64,000 nt of DNA from Brachypodius melanocephalos (Eukaryota; Chordata; Aves; Passeriformes; Pycnonotidae), in assembly GCA_013398615.1 (NCBI GenBank), contig VZSR01000520.1:22764968-22828967 (forward strand), written 5' to 3'. Both the position numbers and the translations under genes were made by a program. Positions 38,301 to 50,437 of the stretch are shown piece by piece; within the stretch, counting starts at the first letter, position 1, and the number at the start of each line of letters is the position of its first letter. Below the pieces are notes generated by a model. The model was not told the DNA's origin and did no database searches. It worked only from the letters and a program-made list of their open reading frames with translations.

Positions 38301-39429
38301 TTAGAAGTTTAAGATCATTATACTGTGTTGAGGGCACAAGAAAATCTTGATTAAAAAATTGTCTGTCATGAAATATAAACATGCAGTTTCAGGCTTGGAC
38401 ATTTAAAGTAATGAAAGACCAAAAGTTTACTCAGCTTATTCCACTGACTTCTCCTTACTTTTCATGCATTAAGTTTTGAACCCCCCTTTCCATTCTTATT
38501 CTTTCATTTGGGTATTTCTCTGCATACTCTTCTGTTGTTGGTGATGTTTCTACAAATAATATTTAATGACCTAAGCTCCTTAGAGTCAGCAAACAGTAAC
38601 CACAGGCTGAGGCCAAAGCAAGAAAAGGCTCCACAGTCTGAAAGCAAGAACTGTTTATACCCAGGTGCTTGTGGGGGTGTGTGTCTGTGTGTGTGGGTAA
38701 ATAAACACAGTAAGGCATACTTCATTCGTGAAATCCTATTCTTCCATTGAGAGGAAGTCATCAACAAAAAAGTGTAATTATCAGACTAGCCTAGCTTCTC
38801 TTTTCTTTCAACTGTATTGTGTATCTGCACCTGAGTGAACCCTTATCTCGCCTCATTGAGGATACCTAAGCTGAGTATCAGTTTAACTTCAATAACACAA
38901 ACTGTTACTGCAATTAGTTCTACACTAATTCAGCAGCGGTGTCTGTCCTGTATACATTTTTACTAACAGAAGTAGTACATCCGTATCATTTGTAGAATAT
39001 AAACAGGTTAAGGAGGAGGAAGATTTGCAAACTACTTTATGAAACAAAGGGATAATGTCCCGAAGTACAAATTGCTTGTTAACTCTATTCTTTCACAATC
39101 AACTGCTGCTAAAGAAGCATTCATTTTTAGCATTCACCTTTGCACTTCAGCATTATAGGACGTATATTACCACTGAACAGCATTGATGCTATCTCCTTCC
39201 ACTTCAATTAAAATAAAGTGCAAAGGGTTGTTTATTTTTTCAGTGTATACTCATCACTTGATCTGGTCATCCCCTCACTGGACTATACTACTTCTGCAGG
39301 GAGAAATCAGTGTTTGTGAAGAAGTTGCACAGTTATTTGTAATTGCTTTACAATACAGTACGTGGTAATAAATGTCTCTGAATGAAGTTACTGATTCAAA
39401 GACGTAATTAAAATGTATGTCTATTTGAC
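32309..39429. other. Gene desert segment
   Basis: No gene or LINE was recognised. Marks are an A/C junction tract near 37136-37170, a G7 run near 37657, and a short GT-rich alternation at 38669-38697. The 116-codon minus frame at 33956-34306 has no recognisable domain, signal peptide or repeats. Confidence 0.7.
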
Positions 39430-39880
39430 TCTGTTCCTGCCAGCTTTATGTAGCCAGTATGCTGCCAGCATCTTTGCTTTGTTCAAACAAAGAAACTCTC
39501 TGTGGCATTAACAATGAAACTCTATGTTGTTTTAACAATACTTAAGACAATTGCTGAAATAAACATTTGGTCCAAGCTGGAGAATTACAATACTCTCGTA
39601 ATTCTGGTGATGTGCATATACTCTACACTGGTTTATTTTCCTAAAAAAGCATTATTTCATTGACTTTCACCTGGTATTAAGACTTAAAGACTTAGCTTAG
39701 GCATCATGCAATGCTAGGTATTCTCTTCAAGAGAGAAAATTAATTAGAGAGCTAAGGAAACCAGCACGCTTATCATTTGATCAGGTCATTGACATAAGTG
39801 CTTGGCACTTTTTTAAAGCCAAAAGCTGTCTTGTACACCTGCTCAGAGGTCTCATCAATTTTATGTGAGCAAAGCAGTTC
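39430..39880. promoter_or_regulatory. Candidate enhancer with SOX-motif cluster
   Basis: A near-palindromic double SOX site, CTTTGTT-CA-AACAAAG, lies at 39477-39492. It is followed within about 50 bp by TTAACAATG and TTAACAATAC. Tail-to-tail SOX pairs at this spacing suit dimeric SOX binding. The block also contains GTAATTCTGG and GAAAATTAATTAGAG homeodomain cores. No repeat or coding frame was seen. Confidence 0.33.
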
Positions 39881-40202
39881 TTTTAAGCCTGTCCAAGGAA
39901 AAAGGTGGCAATTTTGATGGAGAGGGAAAAAGAGAGAAAGATGTGTTGCAAGCTCTTTATCTTGATCTCACTGTTTGTTTCTCCACTGATGTATCTAATG
40001 AAACAAAGAGGATTTAATCATGGCAAACAGAGGGCTATTGGCACCCAGAGGGATCTCATTTTCTCTCTTACAAGTCTAGTTCGTTTCAGGTTGCAACATC
40101 TTCTTTTCAGCCTGTCCACAAGGCCGAGTTTCTTACCTGGGGCTTAAACTCGTGAGGCGTGAAGCTCTTTTGTTTTGACAGGTGCTCTTTGCCACTCGTC
40201 AG

Positions 40203-40221
40203 CCCAGCCCTGGTGGCGCTA
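40203..40221 (+). promoter_or_regulatory. CTCF-like motif
   Basis: The plus strand reads CCCAGCCCTGGTGGCGCTA. The GGTGGCGCTA end fits the CTCF core and its 3' extension well, but the 5' half is weak. It precedes a POU-motif-rich segment (40222-40470). Confidence 0.35.
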
Positions 40222-40470
40222 ATACACAGAACAAACTCAGATATGCTAATGACTGTAGTTATCAAAATTCTGTCTGTAATGAGTTTTATTAGTTTACTTC
40301 ACTTTTAATTCCTAGGGTAAAGTGGTAAAAACAAATCGTGCTGATAGGAGAGTGAGAAAGATGGTTGTTTGTTATGCATTGCACGGATTTCTCCAGTTTC
40401 TATAAAATCTCTGGAGTAATGCAAATATCATAAACTAATGAGAATCAGACCATAACCTCCATCACAGAAC
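40222..40470. promoter_or_regulatory. Candidate conserved non-coding element with POU octamers
   Basis: An octamer variant ATGCTAAT is at 40243-40250 and a perfect ATGCAAAT at 40419-40426, with ATGCATTGCAC between them and a TTATTAG/TTTAATTCC homeodomain block. It adjoins the CTCF-like motif at 40203-40221. The sequence is free of homopolymers and repeats, unlike its right flank. Confidence 0.33.
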
Positions 40471-40678
40471 AGCTGTATACAAGGGGTTTCAAATGTAAAA
40501 AAAAAATGTGCAGAGGGAACTTAAAATTATTTTATAAGGTTAATTACTATATAGGTTTCAAACTCTTCCAGAAAAAAAAAATCTTTTTCTGCTTACCAGC
40601 TGCCCTGAGACTAACATATTATTTGTACATTTTGATCCTTAACTGGTAGAGTAAAAGGTGATAATACAATATTAATAC

Positions 40679-40728
40679 AATATCAACAATAAAGAATAAT
40701 AGCACATCTATCATTTATTATTGATATT
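40679..40728. repeat. AT-rich imperfect inverted repeat
   Basis: Arms 40679-40693 (AATATCAACAATAAA) and 40714-40728 (TTTATTATTGATATT) pair at 14 of 15 positions around a 20-nt loop. Just before it, an 11-bp unit, AATACAATATT, is tandemly repeated (40663-40684). It may form a cruciform; a regulatory role is not evident. Confidence 0.6.
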
Positions 40729-40768
40729 ATAATAAAAGAAGAAAAGGAAGGACTTAAAGTTGTGAATG

Positions 40769-40848
40769 AATATCCTTGTCTTGTCTTGCCTTACCTTTCC
40801 ATGCCTTCCTCCACTTGCCTTTCCTCACCTTGCCTTCCTTTCCCAGAA
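40769..40848. repeat. Degenerate CTTGC/CTTCC pyrimidine-rich tract
   Basis: About 80 bp of decayed pentamer-like units (CTTGT, CTTGC, CTTAC, CTTCC, CTCAC) are strongly pyrimidine-biased on the + strand. It looks like an old simple repeat. Confidence 0.7.
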
Positions 40849-41515
40849 CCCTACCTCACTTATACTCCTAGATATTTCTTAGGTAGAATTTGATGATTAC
40901 ATTTTAAATAGTCATTTTAATTTTGTCAATTAAGTTATGTGGAAGTGATGTACACATTATTCTTTTGTGGTTTAGAAGAGCTTTTAGGCTTCACACTGTG
41001 GGGACAAAAAGCCTGAAGAAGCAAGAAATATTGGATACAAACAAAATGCAGGAAACAAGAAAAGAGAGAGCTCTTTAGGAACAGAATAGAAATTAAATTC
41101 AAGGTGCAATATACCAAAATTATTGGTAAACACTAATTCAATTACAATTTGTTTGATTGCTCTAGTGATTTTAATCCAGATTCAGAAGAATTATTATCCC
41201 AGTGGTTTGGCTTTTCTTTTCTACGCTTTTCTTTGTACTTTGAAAAAAAATACAGCTTTAGAACCTTGTGAAAACAAGAATGTGTCACTCCTTTGGAAGA
41301 TATTCAGATCTTAGTGTATCTGAACTACCTGTAAAAAGTCAACATTTCTAAAAACTTGTATATGATATCATCAAAGGTTTTTCTTTTTCCTCACCTTTAA
41401 TTTTATCCTATTGGTAAATTTTGGGGGGAAAATTACATTTTATTGTCCCACAACAACGCTGGCTAGAAAGATGTGTCTTATCATTCCCATTTCTAGTAAC
41501 TATGAAAGATTATGT

Positions 41516-41722
41516 CATAGAATCTTTAAGGGTAGAAAAGATGTCCAAGATCTTCAAGTCCAACCATTAACTACACTGCTGAGTGTATCACAAAACCAAG
41601 TCCTTTAGAGACATATATACATGGGGTTTTTTGACATTTCCAAGGATAGTAACTCCACCACTTCCCTGGGTAGCCTATTATAATGCTTGACCTTGCTTTC
41701 AGTGAAGAATTTTTTCCTAATC
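41516..41722 (-). mobile_element. CR1 LINE 3'-end fragment (diverged)
   Basis: In + orientation the sequence reads GTCATAGAATCTTTAAGGGT, then CTTCAAGTCCAACCATTAAC, CCACTTCCCTGGGTAGCC and CAGTGAAGAATTTTTTCCTA. These are the reverse complement of the CR1 3' UTR. Substitutions and small gaps are more frequent than in the 45.2-kb copy, so it is probably older. Beyond about 41722 the similarity fades. Confidence 0.85.
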
Positions 41723-44700
41723 AATTTGTGTACACTTAAGATATTTATCAGATATACAGCATATGCCTTTCAAGATCTTGCCCCATTTAATGAACTGGCT
41801 TGCCTACTTTGGTTAAAGCACTCAGAGAAAATCTAACTAAACCTAAAACTAGTGAAGTACTGCTTGTCAAATAGTGTAGGGGTTTAGGCCTCAACTTTTT
41901 TCTTGGGTAAGAAAAATGATTTTTTCTTTTAATCTGTCTGAGAAATGTAAGTTTGTTAAACTCTCATAGAGTTTTTGTTTATTTGTTTTGGTCAGTTTTT
42001 TGTTTGTGGTTTGACTTTTTTTTTTTTTCTGGAAGGGTACTATTGAGACTTGAAAACAAAATTCTGCATAAAAAACTGTTCAGATGTTGAATATTTGATC
42101 ACTTTTATTTACGGCTTCCAAGAGCTACATTCATAGAGACTCCTACAAGGGAGAAGGGGCCTTTATCAAGACTGTGAAATTTGGGAGGGGAATTTTGCCC
42201 AGGACCACCAGCAGAGGACTTGCCTATGGCTGGACTCTTAGGAGATATTTTAACTTATTGCTGGCAGGTGCTCCTTTTTTAAGGTTTCATCCTGATGCCC
42301 CATGTTTACTTCTATCAGGTACTTTGGAAGGATGAAGAGTTGAGTGAACCCCGCTGAGATTTGACCTGTGATTCAAGAGTTCTAGATGTTGGTGATCTGT
42401 TTTGAAAACAGCCATCAATTTCTCTCAGTGAATTGGGCAGGAAGGAGAGAGGAAAGCCTTCCAGCATCACCCCAGTTCTGTTATTTTTAGGCAGCTCTGT
42501 TTAAAATCATAGGGTTTTGTAACCTTGTATGTGCAGACGGACCTAAAGTTTTGCAATTCATCAAAATATAAGCAAGGAGCAGCACTAGTAAATGTGACAA
42601 TTCACTAAAATTAGAGAGAAACTGAGGTTATTAGGCTTGTTGGTAAATGCGTGGAGTACAAGGAAATGTGCCTTCAAAGTGTGTCTGTGTAAAGCCTGGA
42701 ATTAAAGTGTGCCTCAATGGCTTTCAGGTAAAACTTGTACTACTGTTGGTGAGCCTTTCATGACTGTTAGATTGGTCTCCAAACCAGGTTTTGGCCAGGA
42801 CTACAGAGACTAAGATCTAATTGAAAATAGTCCACTGTTAACCAATAAATGTTTCGTTTGATTCCCTGTTTGTTGGTTAGCTGAGCTTTTACACTGAAGC
42901 TCTTGGGTGCAAGTGCTTTCAGCTTGGGGGCTGATTGAGGGCACAGCTGATTTCTCTGTTGGGTCTGAAGATCAGAGTCAGCAGAAGTGCAATTCTGTTC
43001 CATTACATGGAGTATTTCTCTTTTTCTTTTTCTCCTCTGATCAGAAACGTGAGGACACAAAAATGAATCCAACAGAAGTTAATGCCTGAAGTTCAGGGGA
43101 AAGAGTTGTTCCATAGGTACTATACCAAACAACTTCCAGCCTCTCAATGAGGATGTGGGGGGAGGATTGGGGGCTTGAAGTTCTTTCTACGATATTCAAT
43201 CAAAAGGTTTTACATTTGATAGGTGAGATAACTAGGATGAGATTCTACATCTATCATGTGGAAGAAAGTAGAGTGGCTACATGTATAATTTTTTCTGTAG
43301 TAAAAAACCTCCATTGTCTCCATAAGCCTCATCCTTGTTCTTTTGTCCTGTTGTTTTCTGGATTTCTCATTGAGAATCTACCTCCTTGCTTTTGCACTTT
43401 CTGGACACTACTGCCTCTCTGTTCCATCTTAACTCAGGCTAACACAGTGAAGTCTCTTCATAGCAAAGTTGGCCCACAACACTTCCAGCTTTTTTAGTAC
43501 ACTACACAATATTCAGTTTGACTTGTCTAGTTCTAATTATTTTCTTCTTTGATGGAGCGTTTTATTAATTCCATATTCTCCTTGGAAAAATTAACATAAT
43601 GTCTGAATCTACCAATGCATGTTTTCCAGAATGTAAACATAATCATATCAAATTGCAAAATCCACCGTGTTTTTAAGTCTAAGGTGTGTTTCCCTACTTT
43701 CATCCTTCTACTTTTATTCTAGGGACTGCAGACACAAGACCTACAACTATAAGCCCTAGTTGCTCTAGCAGTGGAATCCCTACTTGATAGCAGTTTGCTT
43801 GAAAATTGCAGGAGGTGGAATGAGAAGCTTGGAGCTGATGAGGCATTCTGCTGAGGGATGACATAGAGCCTTTCCCCGTCTTCCTGGAGACAGATGAATT
43901 TCCTAGATTTTCATAAATAGGGGGATATTGGAAAAAAAAGTCATTACATTTACAAAATTTGTTCTTTTTCTAGAACTTTATAATCTCCTCCATTGTATTA
44001 AGTAAAAATCCAATTTTTAAAAAGGATGACAAAACTTTTGCTGCAGCAGAAGTTGATCACATCATTGATTGGGTGCTTGAAGGGTTAAATTGTAAAGCAG
44101 AGAGCTCAGTTTTCAGAGAGATTCTAGGACTTTAAGTAACAATGGAGTTTGAATTTACTGCTGGGATAGGAAGTTGAACAGCAAGGTTCAGCTTTTCTGG
44201 GAGAATTTAAGAGTAAGCCAAGAGGCCAGAAGGTTAAAGGGCAGTGTTCAGGCTTCCCATCAGTTCCAGAGACTCCAAACATTCAGGCATTCAGTGGCTG
44301 GATTCTCTCATGACATTCAGATGAATGGCCAGTAGAAATGAAGAACTAAAACTGGTCCTCATTTCAACTCTGTAATTTCTACCCTCTCTTATTCATTTAA
44401 ATTCAGGCAATAATCAAATAATAGTTCTGCTAAAAGCTATAGGCAAGGAAAAAAATCCCCATATTTTCTCAAAAGGCTTTGAGCATTATTGCCTATATGT
44501 TGAACTGCAAGCAGAAATGCAGATAAACCCAGTACATGTACAGAGAGCTCAGACTCCATTGTCGTTTGCCATGAATATGTGCAGTAAGGAATATTTTGCA
44601 CTAAATACAGCTTTTTAGAGGACACAGCCTATTAGAGCTTCGCAGAAGGTGTAGTTTAGAGGGCTTGCTGAAGCTCAGAGAACAAGGTTTAGTAAGCTAC

Positions 44701-45199
44701 AGAAGTAAGACTGTAAGTTAGGAAAGACAAGCGCTGTTGTAGCTCATCATTTTGCAGTAGAAAGACTGATTAATACTGTAACATTTATTGGTGACTCTAA
44801 GCAGCCAGGGACTGTTCTGTGTGCTTGTTTTGGCTGGGATGGAAAATGCATTCTAAGTTCTGGTTGATTACAAAGACCATGAAATTTTTTTTTATTTCCC
44901 TTTTCACTGTAGATAACAAAAGTTGACAGCATCTTTGTTCATAATTCCATATGCTTACAGCTGCTGAATTTTGACCCAGTTCTTTAATTTTTGGCATCAT
45001 TACACTTTTACTTCATTTAGGCTGTGTCTTTGATGAATAAAATAACATCACACTGTAATTTTGCCCCCTGGTCGCTTGATGGTCTCTACACTAATTTGCT
45101 TCCAGTGCCTTGTGTTTATTTTCAAGTATTGTACTCCATGTATTATACCTTCTGATTGATTTTGTGTGTTTTGCACAATGGCTTGTATAATTTCTGACT
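41723..45199. other. Gene desert segment between two CR1 copies
   Basis: The part 42110-42480 has higher GC and could be a heavily decayed repeat, but I cannot match it to a family. Frames of 101 codons (minus, 42767-43072) and 116 codons (plus, 43147-43497) overlap others and have no recognisable domain. Confidence 0.65.
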
Positions 45200-45776
45200 T
45201 CACAGAACCATAGCATGGTTGAGGCTGAAAGGAAGCTCTGGAGGTCATCTAGTCCGATTCTCCTGCTAGAGCTGATTCACACAGAACAGGTTACACAGGA
45301 ACCATCTCCAGGCAGATTTTGAATATGTCCAGAGAAGGCAGCTCCACAGCATCTCTGGACAATCTATTCCAGTGCTCTGTCACCCTCAGTGTAAAGTTTT
45401 TCCTCATGTTCAGACAGAACTTCTTGTGTTTCAGTTTGTGCCTATTGTGCCTTGTTCTGTTGCTGGGCACCACTGAAAGGGGTCTGCCCCCATTTTTTGA
45501 CACCTGCTCTTAAAATATTCCGATGCATTGACAAGATCTTTTCTTGGCGTTCTCTGCTTCAGGCTGAACAGGCCCAGCCCCCTCAGCCTTTCTTCACAAC
45601 AAAGATGCTCTAGTCCCTTAATAGTTTTTTGTAGCTTCTGCTGGACCCTCTCCAGGAGCTCCATATCTTTCTTGATCAGGGAAGCCCAGAACTGGACCCA
45701 GTACTCCAGACATGGGCTCACCAGGGCTGAGGAGAAGGGGACAATCACCTCCCTTTCTGTGCTAGTAGAGGAGTGA
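45200..45776 (-). mobile_element. CR1 LINE, 5'-truncated 3' portion
   Basis: This is the largest and best-preserved repeat in the window, about 575 bp. In + orientation it starts CACAGAACCATAGCATGG and shows classic reverse-complement CR1 landmarks: GGAGGTCATCTAGTCC, CAGTGCTCTGTCACCCTCA, GGCTGAACAGGCCCAGC and CTGGACCCAGTACTCCAGA. The element reads on the minus strand and includes the C-terminal part of ORF2 plus the 3' UTR. Its strong similarity to the family pattern suggests it is younger than the fragments at 32.2 and 41.5 kb. No target-site duplication is evident, as usual for CR1. Confidence 0.93.
45291..45748 (-). pseudogene. CR1 ORF2 (reverse transcriptase) C-terminal remnant
   Basis: Two overlapping minus-strand frames (45431-45748, then 45291-45503) together cover the C-terminal region of CR1 ORF2. 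The first shows the landmarks LEYWVQFWASLIKKD, LLERVQQK and ERLRGLGLFSLKQR; the second shows LRVTEHWNRLSRDAVE. A shift between the frames breaks the gene, and the polymerase and endonuclease domains are missing because of 5' truncation. It cannot encode an active enzyme. Confidence 0.88.
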
Positions 45777-48700
45777 AGGTTTTGTATCTAGATTTCACAT
45801 GGGCACTTGCATGCTTCAAGAAAATTGTATCCAGTCTTACAACAGCATTTTCATCACAATTTTTAATGCAGAAAAATTGATTACCCCTGAATGTTTTCAT
45901 GGCCTGGCTTCTCTACAGTGAAATATACACACAGCTCCTGACCTAACCCCATTAGAAAGTCAAATTTTGAGCTCTCACCTTCTTTTCTTTATTCAACCCT
46001 CTAAAAGTTAACCATGCAACCAATGAACAAGTGATAGTAGGTGTTTTAACCATGCCTGGAGGGGCTTCTATGACAGAGTTCAACTGTCTTGCAAACAGCT
46101 TACTGGAATGCTTGTAAAAAATCGATTTTTGATGGCTTCTGGTTGTATTTGCAGAAGACAAAAGATTTATTCATAATCTCATATGCTGTGGCGTATGAGA
46201 AACACAAGTTTGACAACAGATATTGATAACAAGGGATTTTTTTAGTTCATTGTTTTTTTGGCAGGAAGTGATGGGGGACACATGAAAAAAAAAGTGTAAA
46301 CACCAGATCTATACAATGATTTTTTAAATCAAAACACATGAAATTTAGCTTCCTGGATGCTGAAGTAATATATGTAAGACTAGTTACTATGATTCACAAA
46401 GAGCCATCTTGCTGCTTAAGTACACTTTCAGCTTCAGCAGCTGTTTTGATTCATAATCTGTGCTGCAGCAAGGTTTATTTTAAAATACCAAGCAGGAGAC
46501 AGGGCATTCAAACATCAATTACTTAACCAAGAGGATTCAAAACCTGAAGTGCTTAAAACTGAAACGAAACACATGGCAAATATTTTGCTTCCTGCCACAC
46601 TGGAGATTCGATCCTGCAAGCTGTGTGAGTGCAAAGCTCCAGTTTGTCTGCAGTTAACAGGTGAAATTCTGACATTATTGTCATCAACCAAAATCTTTCC
46701 TTCACCGTTCACAGAACCAATTTGACCACAGAGCATGGTAGGGTGAGGTCTCAGAGCCTCTAAATTCTTGTCATTTTAAGTTGGATCCCCTGAAGGCTTG
46801 TAAATATAAAATCATTTAAGCCTATTCTTTAGGGTCGTTGGAAGGATGACAAAGAATGTCATACCTTCAGCCTCTGGGAAGGAGTGTTTAAATACATGCA
46901 TTTGGCTCTTGCAGCTGTGATTGGAGCTAGTCTACTTCACATCAGCCCTTCTCTGACACTGCATTCAGGTCCTCGTGAGAGTTAGTAGCAGCCTATATAT
47001 GGCAGCATGAAATAAAATTTAAAAATAAATAAACAAAGCCCCCAACCTATTACATATGGATATATATTAAACCCCTATATCCCCTCAATCTTATTTCCAA
47101 ATCAGTATATACTTATCAGAGAGGAAAATGTTGCCCAGTATCTCCTAGCCTCTTCCTGCATTTGGTAAGTCCTGATCTGCCAACAGGAGCAGAAAAGTCA
47201 CCAGTGATGCAGCGTGCAGGACCCTTTCACCACGTCTGGGATCGCTGGCATACGAGGATTGCCTGGATAATGGTGTGCAGGATCACGCTCAGACAACACC
47301 TGGAATTGCCAAAGCATTCAGACACAGAGGTGGTCGAGAGGAACTTATACGTGGCACTCAAATTATTTTGTTAATGGTGCCATCTCCTGGTAGCAATTTG
47401 CTAAGCTAATCCTTGCCCCCGCAAATTTCTTACACTTTCTATTTTAATACAATAGCCCTGAAGAGAGGTAAACAAAGTAACTTAGATAGCTTTGTCTGCT
47501 AATATCTGTTTCCTTATTTCATAAGGAATATTCGAATAGGAAACAAGCTTTCATTAAACAACAGTGTATTTTAGAACAGAACTTTCAGGATATAGACCCA
47601 GTGCTTTTGGAAAAGACTTTTTTTTCCTGCTCAAGTTGCTTTCATTTATTTTTTTCATAAGTATCAAACAATATAAAATCAAGTTAGACAATGCTGACAG
47701 AAAGCAATGAGTCTGCATACCAATGCAGGTCCTAAGGCACCACATTTTGGGGAAGCAATAATGCAGTTCAGAGTAGGTTAAGAATATTTGACAAACAAAG
47801 GAGCTGTACACTGGAAGAGGCTGATAGCATGCCCAAGTCAATAAGAAATATGTCTTCAGACTTCGAGTGGGACTAGTAATGTTTGAGTGCTGTGTCCAGA
47901 GCCTTACAAGGACCCCCTTTTCAGAAATAAAGTGTGGTTGAACTTGGAAATACTAAGACATCACAGTGGAATATATGAAATATGCAAGTAATTGATCTAA
48001 TTCCATGATACTACTCTGGGGAAAACAGTTTCCCTGAACTTAGTCAGTAATTTCTTTCACTGATACAAAAGAATTTGTATGGTTGCATTGTGGCAAATAT
48101 ACTGTAAATTTGTTTTCTCTGGTTCTCTTTCTGGTTCTGCCAGTCTAGACTGTTACTGTGAAAAAAGATGCTTAACAGAGATGCATCTCAATGCTTTTCA
48201 GAAAACAGAAAGAATATGCAACAGGAGTAACGGCAGTTTAAGTTTGATCTTCACATGACTTCTGTAAAGATCGATAAAATAAAGTTTGCAAAGGGCTTAT
48301 ATACTATAAAGTTCAGAACCACACAGTAGGTAACTTGTGATATAGTGTCTGTAAACTGGAAAATTTCTTAGTGAAGGTGAATTTGGCTTTTACTGTCCTT
48401 AGATTTGATACACATCTGTAGGATGACAGGTTAGCTACCTTTGCAGAAACATAGCCACCTGAATGTGTGGGTAACCTCCACTTACAAGCAGGAATGAACA
48501 TGTATTCTGTGTAAGGACTTCACTGTTGCAGATGCCATTTTGATGTAATATATGGGTTTTTTTCACATTTCTATGCTCAGACACCAGCACTAAACTTACT
48601 CTATCCTGTACTTGAACAATGTTATCATACTCCAAAAATTTAATCAGCCAAAACCTCTGTATTTTTGACGGGAGGAGAGCAGTCTTGTATTTTAATTTGC

Positions 48701-50149
48701 CACCTATTTGTCCATGTTGTTCCATGCTTCCATCCTGTTGCCATCCTCTCAATCTTCCCAGACAAAGAGAAGAAGGAGACACAAAGGTGCCAAATCCAGT
48801 GACAAACTGGCCACTTCCAGACTGTGGCTGGTTTCCCCCTGACAAGTGTAAAGACTCTCCAGCAGAAAGGCTTTGCTGGAAGTAGGTCTTGTTCAATAAA
48901 TGCATAAAGGAACCCAATCATGATCAGTTTTGGGAGCAGTCCCATGAAAATCATGCTGGAAGATATTCCAGAAGAAGCAGCTATTTATATTACCCTGTGA
49001 TGCCTAATGTGCAGACAAGCTGAAATTGTAGCAAAAGAAATAAGGAAAATGTTACCACAAGTAGTGTGTGGAACAATTTGCAAGGGAATGAAGGAGTGAA
49101 CTGCACATCTACTGGGAAAGGTCAGATTATGGAAGTGGCAGAATTTTTACTTGGGCAACTCCAATGACAGACAGATGTGAGCTACATGTTAAAGTCCTTG
49201 ATACAGTTGGGTATCTAGTTGTACAAAAAACAGCTGAAGACTTCAAAACATACTTAGGGAGACATTACAATCAGAATGGTAAATAAAGTAAACTGTCAAC
49301 ATTTTCAATATATATTAGATTCCAGATACTGGAGAGTTTGAAAGCAAAAGAGTTGTGGGACCAAACAGGAAGAATATCAAGAAGTAAAAAGTAACCAGGT
49401 AAAAGAAGTCTAAGAGCAATAATCAGCTCCCATCTACTTGTAAGTATTTGAATATCCTACCTTTCTTTTTATGTTCCTAAGTGTATCTCATTAAGGTTTA
49501 GCTGTGGTTTTTAACTTGCCTTTCCAAATACGCTTTTTTTATTTCAAAGAAAAATAACTTTTATCTAGAGATAAAAATATTGTGTTTACCTTCTCTGGAT
49601 GGAATTAAACCAAAATAATTTTTACTCAGGAATATATTTTTTTCTTTGCCCAACTTTTCTAAGGAACTTTCAGGATCTTATTTATGTTTAAATTGTTTAA
49701 AGGTTTTTTTTTAATGCAAGCTGAGCTTTTAACTTCATAGCCACTTTTTGCCCAACATTAGTTATCAATTAAACCACTAATAATTTCAATGAATGTATGT
49801 TACTATTGTCTTATGGATTGATGCTCTTGAACTGAAAGTAGGACATTCAGCCGTCTTCCCTCTGCAGCATTATTTTATAATTTAGTTGGAAGTGGCTGCC
49901 TGTAAGTTGCTTGGCAGCACCACTCCGTGACCTCTGCTGACTAGAAGCTGCCAGAAGTACTACATCCATTACTAGCTGTTGGCGTCTCCTTCTATATTTA
50001 AAAAGAACTTACGGATTATTTTTTATATAATGCAAATAGAAGGCGAGGAGGAGCCTTATTGTTCTGATACACAGAGTAATTAGCAACAGTGGAAACTCCA
50101 AAACATTCTGACATCAGACAGAAGGAGACTTAGTACCTCCCTTAACGCG
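45777..50149. other. Gene desert segment holding the longest frame
   Basis: The minus frame 48435-48917 (160 codons) is the longest in the window, but it overlaps a second minus frame (48640-48954) and a plus frame (48619-48885). It lacks any recognisable domain or CpG-rich start, so I treat it as chance. The CTCF-like motif at 47377-47390 is here. The last 300 bp lead into the CpG island and carry TATA-like and octamer motifs. Confidence 0.65.
47377..47390 (-). promoter_or_regulatory. CTCF-like motif
   Basis: The minus strand reads CCAGGAGATGGCAC, matching 13 of 14 positions of CCASYAGRKGGCRS (mismatch at Y). It faces the plus-oriented motif at 40203-40221, so the pair would be convergent if both are bound. 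Confidence 0.35.
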
Positions 50150-50385
50150 GCTTACTCTGTTTTCACGTTAAGAACACGGCGGTGTGCTGGCATTTACGCC
50201 CTCCCTGCCTGCCTGGGCTCTGCGGGAGCGGAGCGCTCGGCGGTGCTGCGCTCGGAGCCGCCGCAGCTGCCGGGGCCGGCCAGGAGATGGCGAGGCACGC
50301 ACGGCCTGCGGGGACCGCCCGCGAGCATCACCGCGCTCCGCTCCGCTCTCGGCGTGGCTCCTCACCGGCTGCTACAGCCTGAGAG
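50150..50385. promoter_or_regulatory. Orphan CpG island
   Basis: By eye, about 29 CpG dinucleotides fall within 50161-50400, and 21 of them within the 120 bp from 50221 to 50340. The observed/expected ratio there is about 1.2 or more, against near absence of CpG in the surrounding 50 kb. GC-box-like runs (CCGGGGCCGG) occur. Upstream are a TATTTAAAAAG TATA-like run and an exact ATGCAAAT octamer at 50030-50037. A strong Kozak ATG at 50287 opens only a 31-codon Arg/Ala-rich frame ending at 50382, which is likely chance. The island may be a promoter of an unannotated non-coding transcript, a distal regulatory island, or the GC-rich body of a retrocopy, since A-rich sequence follows. Confidence 0.7.
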
Positions 50386-50437
50386 ATAAAGGCTATGCCC
50401 AGTGGGCTGGCAATAAGAAGTTGTTAATATGAATCTA

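Noticed and set aside
42110..42480. GC-richer segment that could be a decayed transposable element
   Set aside because: I could not align it to CR1 or any LTR landmark, so no element is called.
48435..48917. 160-codon minus-strand open frame, the longest in the window
   Set aside because: It overlaps another minus frame and a plus frame, has no recognisable domain, signal or splice context, and sits in AT-rich DNA with local GC that opens all frames. It is most likely chance.
50182..50432. Arg/Ala-rich frames over the CpG island, including a strong-Kozak 31-codon frame from 50287
   Set aside because: GC-rich DNA lacks stop codons in every frame; overlapping plus and minus frames are equally open and the residues match no family known to me. 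Noted as part of the island only.
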